Shown: positions 37,206 through 45,858 of the stretch, one piece after another | Numbering within the stretch: position 1 is the stretch's first letter | How the letters are laid out: every line of letters starts with the position of its first letter | From: Sulfurimonas sp. | Lineage (GTDB): Bacteria > Campylobacterota > Campylobacteria > Campylobacterales > Sulfurimonadaceae | DNA: 64,000 nucleotides | Direction: 5' to 3' | Assembly: GCF_016744025.1 (NCBI RefSeq) | Contig: NZ_JADGFC010000002.1 | Span: forward strand, 26,468 to 90,467 | Notes under the pieces: generated by a model | Told to the model about the DNA's origin: nothing | Database searches by the model: none | The model's input: the letters and a program-made list of their open reading frames with translations, nothing else | Translations under genes and position numbers: made by a program

Positions 37206-37376
37206 CTAATCCTCTTCATACTCTATAAAATCATCTTTACTTGCTCCACAATCAGGACAACTCCAATCATCGGGAATGTCTTCAAATGCAGTTCCCGGAG
37301 CTATATCACCATCTGGGTCACCTACAACAGGATCATAAATCCAATCACATACTTCACATATATATTTCTTAGCCAT
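37206..37376 (-). CDS. Rubredoxin (not in the ORF track)
   Basis: A 56-residue reading frame, [19 protein letters not shown]... ending in EYEED. CEVC and CPDCG provide the four iron ligands; [19 protein letters not shown] is the classical rubredoxin core. AGGA lies six nucleotides before the ATG. It carries single electrons in oxidative-stress or anaerobic pathways. It lies 34 nt downstream of addA and is followed by a terminator, so it may be co-transcribed with addA. Confidence 0.95.
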   Translation of the reverse strand: MAKKYICEVCDWIYDPVVGDPDGDIAPGTAFEDIPDDWSCPDCGASKDDFIEYEED

Positions 37377-37410
37377 AATATTTCCTTTTTTTGTCTTTTG
37401 TATATGGTAC

Positions 37411-40128
37411 CTAAACTTTAGTAACCTTTACAGAGTCTTCAAGAAGATAAGCAATATAACCTTTTACCTCATCACCAGTTATCTCTTTGATAGCTTTAAC
37501 GTAGTAGTTTACTTGTTTTACATGCTTATCAGAATAACTCATGGAACTCTTATAGTCTATAACTGCCCAGCTTCCATCACTCTGTTTTACAAGAAGGTCA
37601 ATATAACGAAGGTTGTCTTTATATCTTAAAGCTTTTTCTTTATAGTAATCTCCAGATGATAGAGAAATAAACTCTTCATTTTCTAAAAGTTTGATTACTC
37701 TAGATTCTATCTCTTGTATCTCTGCATCTTCTAAGGAGTAACCATACTTATTTATCATCATATCTTTAGCATTACTAACTGCCCCAAGAGTAAAGCTTCC
37801 TAGCATCTCTAACATATAGTGAGCTGCCAAACCAAAATTTATGGCTTTTAAGTCCTCTTCATTACTCTCTTCAAGTTTTAAAATATCACTCTGAGTTCCA
37901 TAATACATATCAGAGTAGATTAGTTTTTTAAATGGCGTTAGAACTTTCTTATCTGCATTTGTATTTTTACAAATAAGTTCTCCACTACTATTGTGAATAA
38001 GGTCTAACATATCAAATGTTGAGTCTTTTGACTTTACTATAACAAAGAGGTTTTCCCTCGCTCTTGTGAAAGCAACATAAAGAGCATTAAGAGAATCTTC
38101 TTTTGCCAAGTACTTCTCTTTTGCAAGTGCCTCTTCATACTCTGCATCTATAGCATCTCTACCTTTTATGCGCAGATATACATCTTCTAGTTTTATACCG
38201 TTATACTCATAGATGATGGCATCTCTTGCAGGTGGAGCTTTTTTAAGTCTGTCCATAACTATAACATGCTCATACTCTAGACCTTTTGACTTATGAATAG
38301 TCAGAACTCTAACACCGTTAAGGTCAGATGCAGCCCCACTTGCATCTAATCTCTCATACTCAAATAAAAGAGCTTCGATATCTTCATACTTCCCTACAAC
38401 ATCCAAAAAGCGAATAAGATGAAAGTCATCACTAAATAGTCTGTACTCACTTATAACATTTTTAATAACTCTAAGAAGTTTTGTCTTAGTCAAGTTTACT
38501 CTTGGTATATCTCTTACTTCTTGGTTTATAAGTGCGAAAAAGTTATGTTTATAGATATCTTCGCCAAAGTACAGATACTTCAAGTATTCCAAAACAGCTT
38601 TAACACTCTTTTGGTTTATAAGTTTTGTAGTTGTCTCTGTTACAACTTCTATATTTTCTTCTTGGAGCATCTGCTTTATAACTTCTCCATCACCATTTGT
38701 CGCACAAAGAATTGCCACTTCATTAATATCTGCACCAAGTTGTAGAAGTCTTTTTACTTGAGTGATACTAGTCTCTATAACTTCATCACTATTGATAACT
38801 TCTACATACCCTGCATTTGCCTCTGCTCTTACATCTTGAGGCGCATAGTTGTTTATCTTTCCTGTGAAAGTTTTGTTTACAAACTCTATAACTTCTCTTT
38901 GCGAGCGGTAGTTTGTAAGAAGCGGTTCTACTTCCATTTGACACTCTTCTTTTACAGCTCCAAACAAGGCACTTACACCACCACGAAATCTATAAATAGA
39001 CTGCTTAACATCTCCAACAAAGAAGAAACTTCCATCTTCGCTAACTCCACTTCCTGAGAGTATCTCATCTATAAGTGGCTTTAGTATCTCATACTGCAGT
39101 ATGCTAGTATCTTGAAACTCATCAAGAAGAATATGTTCTATTGCCGAGTCTAGTCTAAAGTATAAAAACTCACTATCTATACGCTCTTTTAAGATGTGGT
39201 AAACCAAAACTGTAACATCATTAAAGCTTAGTTCACTGTCTTCTGTATATAGTGCTTTTTTTGCTTTTTGGTAGATGCCAGTCAACTCATTTAGAGCATA
39301 GAAGAAGTTTTGCTCTTTTGCTCTGTTTTGGTTTTTCACTGCATCTTGGATTTTAGTAAGTAGTGAGTTCATATCTGGAGTAAAACACTTTGAAAAAGTT
39401 CTATAATCTAGACTTTCTCTTCCTATCCAAGACTTAGATGCCAACTCTTCAAAGTCCTCTGCATCTACAGCTTTTTTAACAGTCGCAGATGCCGCGTCGC
39501 ATCTATCTATGATATCACGAAGATAACCTAAGTTCTCCATAGCCTCTTGCTCAAAATGTAAAAACTCTTGTTTTTCAAACTTTAGATGCGATAGTTCTTG
39601 GTGTTTTATGTAAAACTCATCAAGCAGAGTAAATATATCTCCAAGTCTCTTTTTGGACTGAAGAGAAAGAGTGATAAGAGTATTTTTCTTACCAGCTACA
39701 CTTACCTCTTTTAAAAAACGTGAAAGTAGTTTCAACTCATGCTGAGAACTCATAGTTGTAAAGTCTGGCATTAAAGATGCATAAAGAGAGAACTTACGAA
39801 GTATCTGAGCGAAAAATTTATCAATTGTCATTATCTTAGAGTTTGAGTTTAAAAACTCATCTAAGATTCTCTTTCGCTCATGCAGTAAAAACTCACGAGA
39901 AAAGCCTGTAACTTTAACTATCTCATCAAGCTCACCACGAGACTCCAACTCTTCTAAAGTAAGAACAATTCTCTCTTGCATCTCAAAGGCTGCTTTGTTC
40001 GTAAAGGTAAGAGCCAAGATTTTGTTAGGAGTTGCACCTTTAAACAAAAGAGAGAGATAACGCACAACAAGCATAAATGTCTTACCACTTCCCGCACTTG
40101 CTTCGTAGGCTAGATTGTTTTTAAACAT
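37411..40128 (-). CDS. addA: AddA/RecB-like helicase-nuclease
   Basis: About 905 residues. [14 protein letters not shown] is the Walker A motif near the N-terminus, [14 protein letters not shown] motif Ia, [11 protein letters not shown] motif [13 protein letters not shown] motif [13 protein letters not shown] motif [18 protein letters not shown] motif V and YVAFTRARE motif VI of UvrD-type helicases. The C-terminal nuclease shows [15 protein letters not shown] and QVNYYVKAI. With AddB it resects DNA ends for recombination and destroys phage DNA. The ATG at 40128 overlaps the KAP-like gene by 8 nt and has only a weak ribosome site, so coupling is likely. Confidence 0.93.
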   Translation of the reverse strand: MFKNNLAYEASAGSGKTFMLVVRYLSLLFKGATPNKILALTFTNKAAFEMQERIVLTLEELESRGELDEIVKVTGFSREFLLHERKRILDEFLNSNSKIMTIDKFFAQILRKFSLYASLMPDFTTMSSQHELKLLSRFLKEVSVAGKKNTLITLSLQSKKRLGDIFTLLDEFYIKHQELSHLKFEKQEFLHFEQEAMENLGYLRDIIDRCDAASATVKKAVDAEDFEELASKSWIGRESLDYRTFSKCFTPDMNSLLTKIQDAVKNQNRAKEQNFFYALNELTGIYQKAKKALYTEDSELSFNDVTVLVYHILKERIDSEFLYFRLDSAIEHILLDEFQDTSILQYEILKPLIDEILSGSGVSEDGSFFFVGDVKQSIYRFRGGVSALFGAVKEECQMEVEPLLTNYRSQREVIEFVNKTFTGKINNYAPQDVRAEANAGYVEVINSDEVIETSITQVKRLLQLGADINEVAILCATNGDGEVIKQMLQEENIEVVTETTTKLINQKSVKAVLEYLKYLYFGEDIYKHNFFALINQEVRDIPRVNLTKTKLLRVIKNVISEYRLFSDDFHLIRFLDVVGKYEDIEALLFEYERLDASGAASDLNGVRVLTIHKSKGLEYEHVIVMDRLKKAPPARDAIIYEYNGIKLEDVYLRIKGRDAIDAEYEEALAKEKYLAKEDSLNALYVAFTRARENLFVIVKSKDSTFDMLDLIHNSSGELICKNTNADKKVLTPFKKLIYSDMYYGTQSDILKLEESNEEDLKAINFGLAAHYMLEMLGSFTLGAVSNAKDMMINKYGYSLEDAEIQEIESRVIKLLENEEFISLSSGDYYKEKALRYKDNLRYIDLLVKQSDGSWAVIDYKSSMSYSDKHVKQVNYYVKAIKEITGDEVKGYIAYLLEDSVKVTKV

Positions 40129-41368
40129 CTGAATCCAATAAGATGCCACTCTCTACGAAGTTACTTATTTTGTTTATTAATTCAATCTCACTATCTTCAA
40201 AATACTTAGTTCCTATACAATATTTATATATTTGAAATAGCTTTCCCGAGTTATCATCTATATATTTTAAATCATCCTTTAGTTTTTCACTTGGCGTTTG
40301 ACTTTGTCCATCTTTCTTTGCATATATTTTTGATACCTCTTTTTTTAATGTATCTAAAAAATCTTCTTTATTAACTATTAATGCATGCAGTCTTGGAATA
40401 TCCATCATTTTAGTTACTGTATCTGATGGCATATAATCTATCACAGAAGGCAATAAAAATTTATACCTACCTGTTTCATATTCTTTTAATCTCAAAATTA
40501 AATTATACTTTACGAATACTATAGTTATTAAAACTAGTATGAATATTTCTCGTTCTTCCTTCGCTTGCTCTTGATACTCTAAACAATTATCTAGAACTTG
40601 AATAAATATCCTTGCATTTTTCTCTTCAGTAATTTTTATAGCTTCTAATATTTTATCTTTGTACTCATCTAAAGCACTATATTTTTCTTTATATATAGTC
40701 TCGAATAACTCATCAACTGTAGGGTTCAGAAGCAAAAATTTATTTACACTTTTCTCTTTTATTCTACTAAATACTTCGCTATCGTTCTCTTTAAAAAACT
40801 CTTGATTAGTAATAATTACAGTTTTAGTTTTAAACACTTCTGTAAGATTTGTAATAAAACCAAATAAATCATTTAAATCTATTTTAGATGACTTTCTCTC
40901 AAAATAATCAAAGCAAATTACTCCGCCATTCATTAAACTTTCAATACCTTTTTTCATTTTCTGCTTATTATTCTCAGCTTCTACTTTTTCAGCACTTTTG
41001 TCTAATTCAACTTCTATTCCAAAAATAGAAACCTTTGGCATAAAACTAGTTACTTCTGTAAAAACTGAACATGCTGAACTTATTACTTTATTATCATCTT
41101 CAGTAGAAAGATTGTATGAAAATGAATATATTTCATTTTGTAACTCTTCAATAGAGTCTTTTCCATAAAGACTAATAAAGACATAACTTTTATCTTTTTC
41201 TTTCAAACCTTGAACAAGTTCTTTCTCAACTTCATTTTTCCAAAAATGAGTCTTACCACTTCCCCAAACACCACTAAGCATCAGTATCTCGCCATTACGA
41301 TTGTCTTGTTTAAAGTAAGAATTTTCTCCTTCCATCAAATACTGTTTTATGTCACCTTGATTCGCCAT
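40121..41368 (-). CDS. KAP-like P-loop NTPase
   Basis: 415 residues. LSGVWGSGKTHFWKNEV (Walker A, residues about 32-48) and GGVICFDYFERKS (Walker B with DxxER, about 160) fit KAP/STAND-related ATPases. EREIFILVLITIVFVKYNLILRL is hydrophobic enough to be one membrane segment, though buried core is possible. The rest is helical and charged. Many KAP ATPases sit in phage-defence loci. It starts inside the mqsA stop (TAATG) and ends inside addA, so it belongs to the mqsR-mqsA-addA transcript. Activity and target are unknown. Confidence 0.78.
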   Translation of the reverse strand: MANQGDIKQYLMEGENSYFKQDNRNGEILMLSGVWGSGKTHFWKNEVEKELVQGLKEKDKSYVFISLYGKDSIEELQNEIYSFSYNLSTEDDNKVISSACSVFTEVTSFMPKVSIFGIEVELDKSAEKVEAENNKQKMKKGIESLMNGGVICFDYFERKSSKIDLNDLFGFITNLTEVFKTKTVIITNQEFFKENDSEVFSRIKEKSVNKFLLLNPTVDELFETIYKEKYSALDEYKDKILEAIKITEEKNARIFIQVLDNCLEYQEQAKEEREIFILVLITIVFVKYNLILRLKEYETGRYKFLLPSVIDYMPSDTVTKMMDIPRLHALIVNKEDFLDTLKKEVSKIYAKKDGQSQTPSEKLKDDLKYIDDNSGKLFQIYKYCIGTKYFEDSEIELINKISNFVESGILLDSDV

Positions 41369-41769
41369 TATATTGCCACCCTCTTGATATCATCAAACGA
41401 TATTTTATTACTATCTATCAACCTAAAAAGTATATCTAGCGGTTTGCTTTGAGTTACTTCTGCTGTTTCGTATTTGTGAAATGCTCTGATGCCTCCACCA
41501 AAGATTTGAGATGCATCTTGTTGTGTGATTTGAAGTTTTTTTCTTATTCTTTTTAACTCGTCAGTTGTTAAGAAATGGTCTACTTCTCTTTTAAAGTTGG
41601 CTATTTGTAGTTTTGTTGATTTTAAATCTTTTTGGGACAAAAAAGCCTCTTTACATTCCATGCAATACTCACCAGACTGCGCAATCTCTATAGAGTGTTT
41701 TTTATATGTGTAAGTAGTCATTTCTGATTTGTACTCAATCTTGCCGTTACAGATAGGACACTTAGTCAT
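41368..41769 (-). CDS. mqsA: MqsA-type antitoxin
   Basis: A 133-residue protein. CPIC and YCMEC (C4, C7, C36, C39) form the N-terminal zinc site of MqsA. The C-terminal HTH (LKRIRKKLQITQQDASQIFGGGIRAFHKYE) closely follows E. coli MqsA, including the IFGGG segment. It would neutralise the MqsR toxin and repress the operon through the palindrome at 42085-42115. A near-ideal AAGGAG lies five nucleotides before its ATG, and the ATG overlaps the toxin stop as ATGA, so it is much better initiated than the toxin. Confidence 0.9.
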   Translation of the reverse strand: MTKCPICNGKIEYKSEMTTYTYKKHSIEIAQSGEYCMECKEAFLSQKDLKSTKLQIANFKREVDHFLTTDELKRIRKKLQITQQDASQIFGGGIRAFHKYETAEVTQSKPLDILFRLIDSNKISFDDIKRVAI

Positions 41770-42065
41770 GTTCGCTCCTTAAATGAGATAACGATTGCTT
41801 TGTTCGTTATTTGAAGTTTTATGTAAAGTTCTAGATTGTCTATCGTCTTATGATAAACATCTTGCCAAATCTTATTGTCACTATATGAAGTCATAGATTT
41901 ATATAAGTCCCTATTTACTAGACTCATAATTATTTCTAGGACTTGTTCATCATCCAAACCTAAGTTTGTATAATCAACTCTTGCCGTTCTTGTAACAAAA
42001 TATTGACCATCACTTATTAAATCTTTTGCGTATTGCAGACTATAATGAGCAACTTTCTTTTGAAT
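41766..42065 (-). CDS. mqsR: MqsR-type mRNA interferase toxin, probable AUU start
   Basis: MqsR family: LYKSMTSYSDNKIWQDVY and the end VISFKERT match E. coli MqsR, which cuts mRNA at GCU. The track starts at a TTG (42089), but that codon overlaps the -10 box and lies upstream of any likely transcription start. AGAGGA at 42073-42078 lies 7 nt before an ATT codon at 42063-42065. From there the protein has 99 residues and aligns without gaps to the recalled 98-residue E. coli protein. The catalytic set K56, Q68, Y81 and K96 falls at the same numbers. No ATG, GTG or TTG exists in a usable place. Confidence 0.85.
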   Translation of the reverse strand: MQKKVAHYSLQYAKDLISDGQYFVTRTARVDYTNLGLDDEQVLEIIMSLVNRDLYKSMTSYSDNKIWQDVYHKTIDNLELYIKLQITNKAIVISFKERT

Positions 42066-42084
42066 GAAACTTTCCTCTGCTACT

Positions 42085-42115
42085 GACAATATTAACCAAA
42101 TAGGTTAATATTGTC
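42085..42115. promoter_or_regulatory. Perfect palindromic operator of mqsRA
   Basis: GACAATATTAACC and GGTTAATATTGTC are perfect 13-bp arms around AAATA. The core AACC-N5-GGTT (AACCA AAT AGGTT) is one base off the AACCT-N3-AGGTT site bound by E. coli MqsA. It covers the spacer and -10 and part of the -35 of the mqsR promoter, the ideal place for repression. Confidence 0.8.
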
Positions 42116-42117
42116 AA
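42089..42117 (-). promoter_or_regulatory. Consensus promoter of mqsR-mqsA-KAP-addA
   Basis: TTGACA (42112-42117), 17-bp spacer, TAATAT (42089-42094). The transcription start should fall near 42082. This is one of the best sigma-70 promoters in the window and is embedded in the operator palindrome. Confidence 0.75.
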
Positions 42118-42196
42118 GCTATATAATTTTACTTATCATAGCTCTTAAAACAGAATATAATTAAATCAATTGCATATTGTCATGCTTTACAAATTC

Positions 42197-44548
42197 TTAC
42201 TCTCTCCCACACATAATCTTATACTCACAAAAGAGACAGTTTTTCACTTCTTCACATTTTTCAAAGTTTACGTCTTCTATCATTAACAAGTCTTTTATAT
42301 TTGACTGTAGTATTTCAAGTTTTTCTTCTAAAAAAGCTTCTGGAACTATTTTAGAATCTTTAAGGTCGTAGTATCCACATGCACTTACTTTGCCAAGACT
42401 AAGTGCTAAGAGATAGTAAAACTCCAACTGGAAGTCCGTTGCATCTTGAAATGTTTTTGCAGTGTATATTGGGTATGAGCCTGTTTTATAATCAAGTACG
42501 AACATTTCTCCATCTTTGACATCAACTCTGTCTATAATACCTCTTAAAGTCATTCCTGCGAATGAACATTCCAAAGACTTCTCACACTCTTTGACCTGCC
42601 AGCCATCTGCAAAACGATTTATCTCTTTTTCACAAAAAGTATCTAGTCTTCTTTTTTGCATATCTATAAGATACTTGTCCAACTCACTGCCACCACAAAC
42701 ATCATCAAGTTCATTGTTTAGGTCTCTTTTTAAATAATCTAAAGAACTATACGAATTTTGTTTGCTGTATAACTCTTTTAGTGCATCATGAACAGCTGTT
42801 CCTATTTCCCATTCTGCTGGCATATCTTTTGGAATATCGTGCTGATTTATAAGTTGTACATATTTATGATAGTATTTTCTCTTACACGTCAAAAATGTTT
42901 TTAGTTTTGTGGCTGATAGTTTTACATCTTTAAAACTATGCTCCATTACTATCTTTTTTTCTTCTTTTATAAGAGGTAAAGATTTCTCAAAAAGAACCCC
43001 AGCATAGTCTAGTTCTTCATGCTCATTTTTAGCCTTGATACCTAGATGCTTTAAAAATATAGATGCATTGCTTTGTTGTGATTCTACAAAAGAGATTGCA
43101 GCTTCTTTAGATGAGTTTATCAGCATCTCATAGTAATGTTTTTGCAGGTTTTCTCTATCGCTCATTGTTGGAAGATTTGCCATCTCTCTTATGTTTGTAT
43201 TTAAAAACATATCTTTGTCACTTCGTCTTGGAACATTAGAGTCACTAAAGTCAACTATAACGACTGCATCAAAGTCTATGGCACGAGTTTCAAGTACACC
43301 CATAACCGTAACCTTACCACCTCGTACATCATCTATAGTTGTAGATACAAGGCGTTGAAGGAAAAGAGATATAAGTGATTTTATACTCATATCTTTCATA
43401 CTTGGAAGTATGTTCTTTAGAGCATAAACTTGTTCGTTAAATATTTTCTTCTCTACTTTTGTAGCTTCACAATTCTCTAAAAAGCCCTGTAAAAATTCTA
43501 TGATATTTACTTCTTCAACTTTTTTATAATAGATGCTAAATAAAGTCTTGTATATCTCATCACCAACTCTCTCTAGTCTTGCACTATTTTCTTGTGATAG
43601 TTGCTCTATCGCTTTACACGAAGAGTTTAGTTTTTCATATACTTTTGTTTTAGAGTATGGCTCACCCATCGCAAAGTTAAAGTTATGCTTGTTATCAAAA
43701 GTCTTTAAAAGTGTTGCAAATTTTTCATCTGGAAGTATTACAGCTATTCGCTCAGGTTTATATCCACTCTGAACATACTCATAAACTTTTTTCTTTACAA
43801 ATGCCACTTGAAGCATAGTTTCACTAAATGATTCACAAGAGATTATTGTGTCTTTTTCTATACTCTCTTTTTCTAGAACTTCTTTAGTGTTTAGAGATAT
43901 TTTGTATTTGAAACCTACTTCAAGCTCAAAACCTAAAAACTCTGCGAACTTGCTCTGCATCTTAGTGTTGAATTTAGATGTATCAAAGATGATGTTCACA
44001 TTGCTATACTCACTACACTTTTGTAAAAGTTCAAGCTCAAAGTTTGTTAGATGACCTACAGCGTGCAAGTCAATAGTTTTATGCGAAGATGCGTACTCTT
44101 CATTAAAAGTATAAAGCTTTGGTAAAAATATTTTATCGAGGATTTTTCTCTCATTACAGAGAGCCTCATATCTTCTATATAACTCTTGAAGTATTGTAAT
44201 ATGCTCTTCATACTCAGCGTAAATATCTGAAGTATCTAGAGTCTCTATGTCATACAACTCAGCACTTAACTCTTCAAAAAATTTAAATATATATGATGAG
44301 TTTTTAGTAAAGGTAAAAAAGTTTCTCTGAATCTGTAAAGAGTCAAATGAGTTAAAGTCAGAAGCTTCAAGAAGAAGCAGAACTCTACTATCTTCATCAG
44401 TCATTTTAAAATCTTTAACAATGCATAGTTTTGAGATAAATTCACTCATAGTTAGGTAGTTAGGTAAGAATAGCGTTGAGTGTTCTATTTTGAGTTGCTC
44501 ATGCCTGATAGCACGAGCTGAAGGTAAAATTATCGTAGTTTCATTCAT
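42197..44548 (-). CDS. addB: AddB-like nuclease subunit
   Basis: A 783-residue protein with an inactivated helicase-like body and an iron-sulfur PD-(D/E)XK nuclease at the C-terminus. FLTCKRKYYHKY (about 590) and CLFCEYKIMC at the very end supply the cluster cysteines; GIIDRVDVKDGEMFVLDYKTG is the nuclease core. AddB pairs with AddA. It starts 14 nt after the FixH-like gene, so cco read-through is possible, but a TATAAT 6 nt before the ATG suggests its own leaderless promoter. It is separated from addA by mqsR, mqsA and the KAP-like gene. Confidence 0.88.
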   Translation of the reverse strand: MNETTIILPSARAIRHEQLKIEHSTLFLPNYLTMSEFISKLCIVKDFKMTDEDSRVLLLLEASDFNSFDSLQIQRNFFTFTKNSSYIFKFFEELSAELYDIETLDTSDIYAEYEEHITILQELYRRYEALCNERKILDKIFLPKLYTFNEEYASSHKTIDLHAVGHLTNFELELLQKCSEYSNVNIIFDTSKFNTKMQSKFAEFLGFELEVGFKYKISLNTKEVLEKESIEKDTIISCESFSETMLQVAFVKKKVYEYVQSGYKPERIAVILPDEKFATLLKTFDNKHNFNFAMGEPYSKTKVYEKLNSSCKAIEQLSQENSARLERVGDEIYKTLFSIYYKKVEEVNIIEFLQGFLENCEATKVEKKIFNEQVYALKNILPSMKDMSIKSLISLFLQRLVSTTIDDVRGGKVTVMGVLETRAIDFDAVVIVDFSDSNVPRRSDKDMFLNTNIREMANLPTMSDRENLQKHYYEMLINSSKEAAISFVESQQSNASIFLKHLGIKAKNEHEELDYAGVLFEKSLPLIKEEKKIVMEHSFKDVKLSATKLKTFLTCKRKYYHKYVQLINQHDIPKDMPAEWEIGTAVHDALKELYSKQNSYSSLDYLKRDLNNELDDVCGGSELDKYLIDMQKRRLDTFCEKEINRFADGWQVKECEKSLECSFAGMTLRGIIDRVDVKDGEMFVLDYKTGSYPIYTAKTFQDATDFQLEFYYLLALSLGKVSACGYYDLKDSKIVPEAFLEEKLEILQSNIKDLLMIEDVNFEKCEEVKNCLFCEYKIMCGRE

Positions 44549-44554
44549 AGGCGT

Positions 44555-44560
44555 ATTATA
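44555..44560 (-). promoter_or_regulatory. -10 box directly before addB
   Basis: TATAAT in GGCTATAATACGCC, 6 nt before the addB ATG on the minus strand. The same spacing is seen before the RDD gene. No Shine-Dalgarno is visible, in keeping with a leaderless transcript. Confidence 0.45.
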
Positions 44561-44562
44561 GC

Positions 44563-45087
44563 CTAGTATTCGTAAGTGACTTTTTCTCTTGTATCAGCTT
44601 TTACGTTGTAAAATCTTTGAACATCTCCAACACTTACTTTAGCCATAATATCCCATCTACCTTCAACAGGTAGTTTAATAGAAGGAAATGTATATACACC
44701 ATTTTCATAATTTGAAGATTTCAAAGTTTGATCATGTTTATGGTTATTTGGTCTTGTAACCACAACTTCTATTTTAGCATTACTTACAGCTTGTGATTCT
44801 AAATCACTTACCTTGTATTTTATAACACTGCTGTCTAAACTAAGACCCTCAGTTACATAAGATATTTTATATTTCTTATCAAATGCTATACGAGCATTTA
44901 TAAGATCGTTAGCCTTTGCATCTGCTTCATGATAACCCATCATATATGTATCACTATTCTCAACAGGAAGAGTGCTAGTGATTATAATAGTAGCAACACA
45001 AGCTCCAAAAACTAATGCTATTGATGTACCTATTGCGTATGGCCAAATTTTTCCATTACTTTTGCTCAAGTCTTTTCCTTCTTGCAT
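44563..45087 (-). CDS. FixH/CcoH-like protein
   Basis: About 174 residues. A cytoplasmic N-terminus, one membrane helix (WPYAIGTSIALVFGACVATIIITS) and a periplasmic beta domain (GVYTFPSIKLPVEGRWDIMAKV) match FixH-type proteins needed for cbb3 oxidase assembly. YMMGYHEADAKAN lies just outside the membrane. The track starts 13 codons early; MQEGKDLSKS from the ATG at 45087 is chosen, which overlaps the upstream gene by 32 nt. Its position after ccoNOQP supports the role. Confidence 0.82.
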   Translation of the reverse strand: MQEGKDLSKSNGKIWPYAIGTSIALVFGACVATIIITSTLPVENSDTYMMGYHEADAKANDLINARIAFDKKYKISYVTEGLSLDSSVIKYKVSDLESQAVSNAKIEVVVTRPNNHKHDQTLKSSNYENGVYTFPSIKLPVEGRWDIMAKVSVGDVQRFYNVKADTREKVTYEY

Positions 45088-45745
45088 ATAATCTTCTTTT
45101 TGTATAAAGAAATATAGCATAAACAATAAAACCGTAGAACAACACTTTTACAAAAAATATACTAGTTTGGTTAGCACTGCCTACAGCATTCTCTAAAACT
45201 ATTTCTTTAGACTCAGCTATCTGTTCTGCTATATCTGCATAACCATTAAACATAGATCCAGAGTACTTACCTAATAGTTCACCTTTTTTTGCCTTACCTG
45301 CAAGAAGAGGTAGTATTGTTCCACCACTTGTCATCTCACTAAAATCTAGATTTAGTATTGCAACAACAAATGCTTGGACTGGCGATGATATAGGGCTTAA
45401 AACTTGTTCTTTGTCAAAATACTCATATAAAGAATTTGGATAAGCTAGGATATCTACCTTTGAATCCATTTCTGAAAATGTAAGAAGTACTGTTGGTGAA
45501 GAAAATTCCTTCATTAACTCTTGTTCATACTGAACTATACTGCTTCCATATGGTAACTCTTTAAGCATTATAAGTCTTAAAGATATTCCTGTCTTTTCAT
45601 ATAGTTCAGATCCAAGTTTATTTACTTCAGCATCAAATGCTTTGTTAAAAATAACTGTATCTTTATATAAATATTCTGCACTTAGTGATGTTTGAAAAAA
45701 AATTGTGAGGATGAGGGCATAAAGCCCTCTACTTAGAAATTTCAA
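45056..45745 (-). CDS. TPM-domain-like membrane protein
   Basis: A 229-residue protein with a signal peptide (FLSRGLYALILTIFFQTSLSA) and a C-terminal helix (FFVKVLFYGFIVYAIFLYTKRR). The domain between (LGSELYEKTGISLRLIMLKELPYG, VLLTFSEMDSKVDILAYPN) fits the TPM fold, phosphatase-like domains linked with photosystem and other membrane-complex repair. Start is TTG with AAGGA seven nucleotides upstream. It may help build or maintain the cbb3 oxidase; this is inference from position. Confidence 0.7.
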   Translation of the reverse strand: MKFLSRGLYALILTIFFQTSLSAEYLYKDTVIFNKAFDAEVNKLGSELYEKTGISLRLIMLKELPYGSSIVQYEQELMKEFSSPTVLLTFSEMDSKVDILAYPNSLYEYFDKEQVLSPISSPVQAFVVAILNLDFSEMTSGGTILPLLAGKAKKGELLGKYSGSMFNGYADIAEQIAESKEIVLENAVGSANQTSIFFVKVLFYGFIVYAIFLYTKRRLYARRKRLEQK

Positions 45746-45755
45746 TGAAATTTCC

Positions 45756-45845
45756 TTAACCGACGAAAAGGTGATTTGGTGTTAAAACCACGTAAGCTGT
45801 ATAAATGGCCATGATAACTAGACCCCATGAAATTATTTTTTCCAT
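45756..45845 (-). CDS. 29-residue single-helix membrane peptide in the cco cluster (not in the ORF track)
   Basis: A short frame, MEKIISWGLVIMAIYTAYVVL and eight more residues to FVG, that encodes one membrane helix. GGAG lies nine nucleotides before the ATG. It lies between the DUF4006 gene and the TPM-like gene. Small one-helix subunits such as CcoM occur in other cbb3 oxidases; a similar role here is a guess from size and position. Confidence 0.65.
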   Translation of the reverse strand: MEKIISWGLVIMAIYTAYVVLTPNHLFVG

Positions 45846-45858
45846 TTTTTCACACTCC

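Noticed and set aside
42087-42089. TTG start of mqsR proposed by the ORF track
   Set aside because: It overlaps the -10 hexamer, has no ribosome site and would add eight residues absent from the family.
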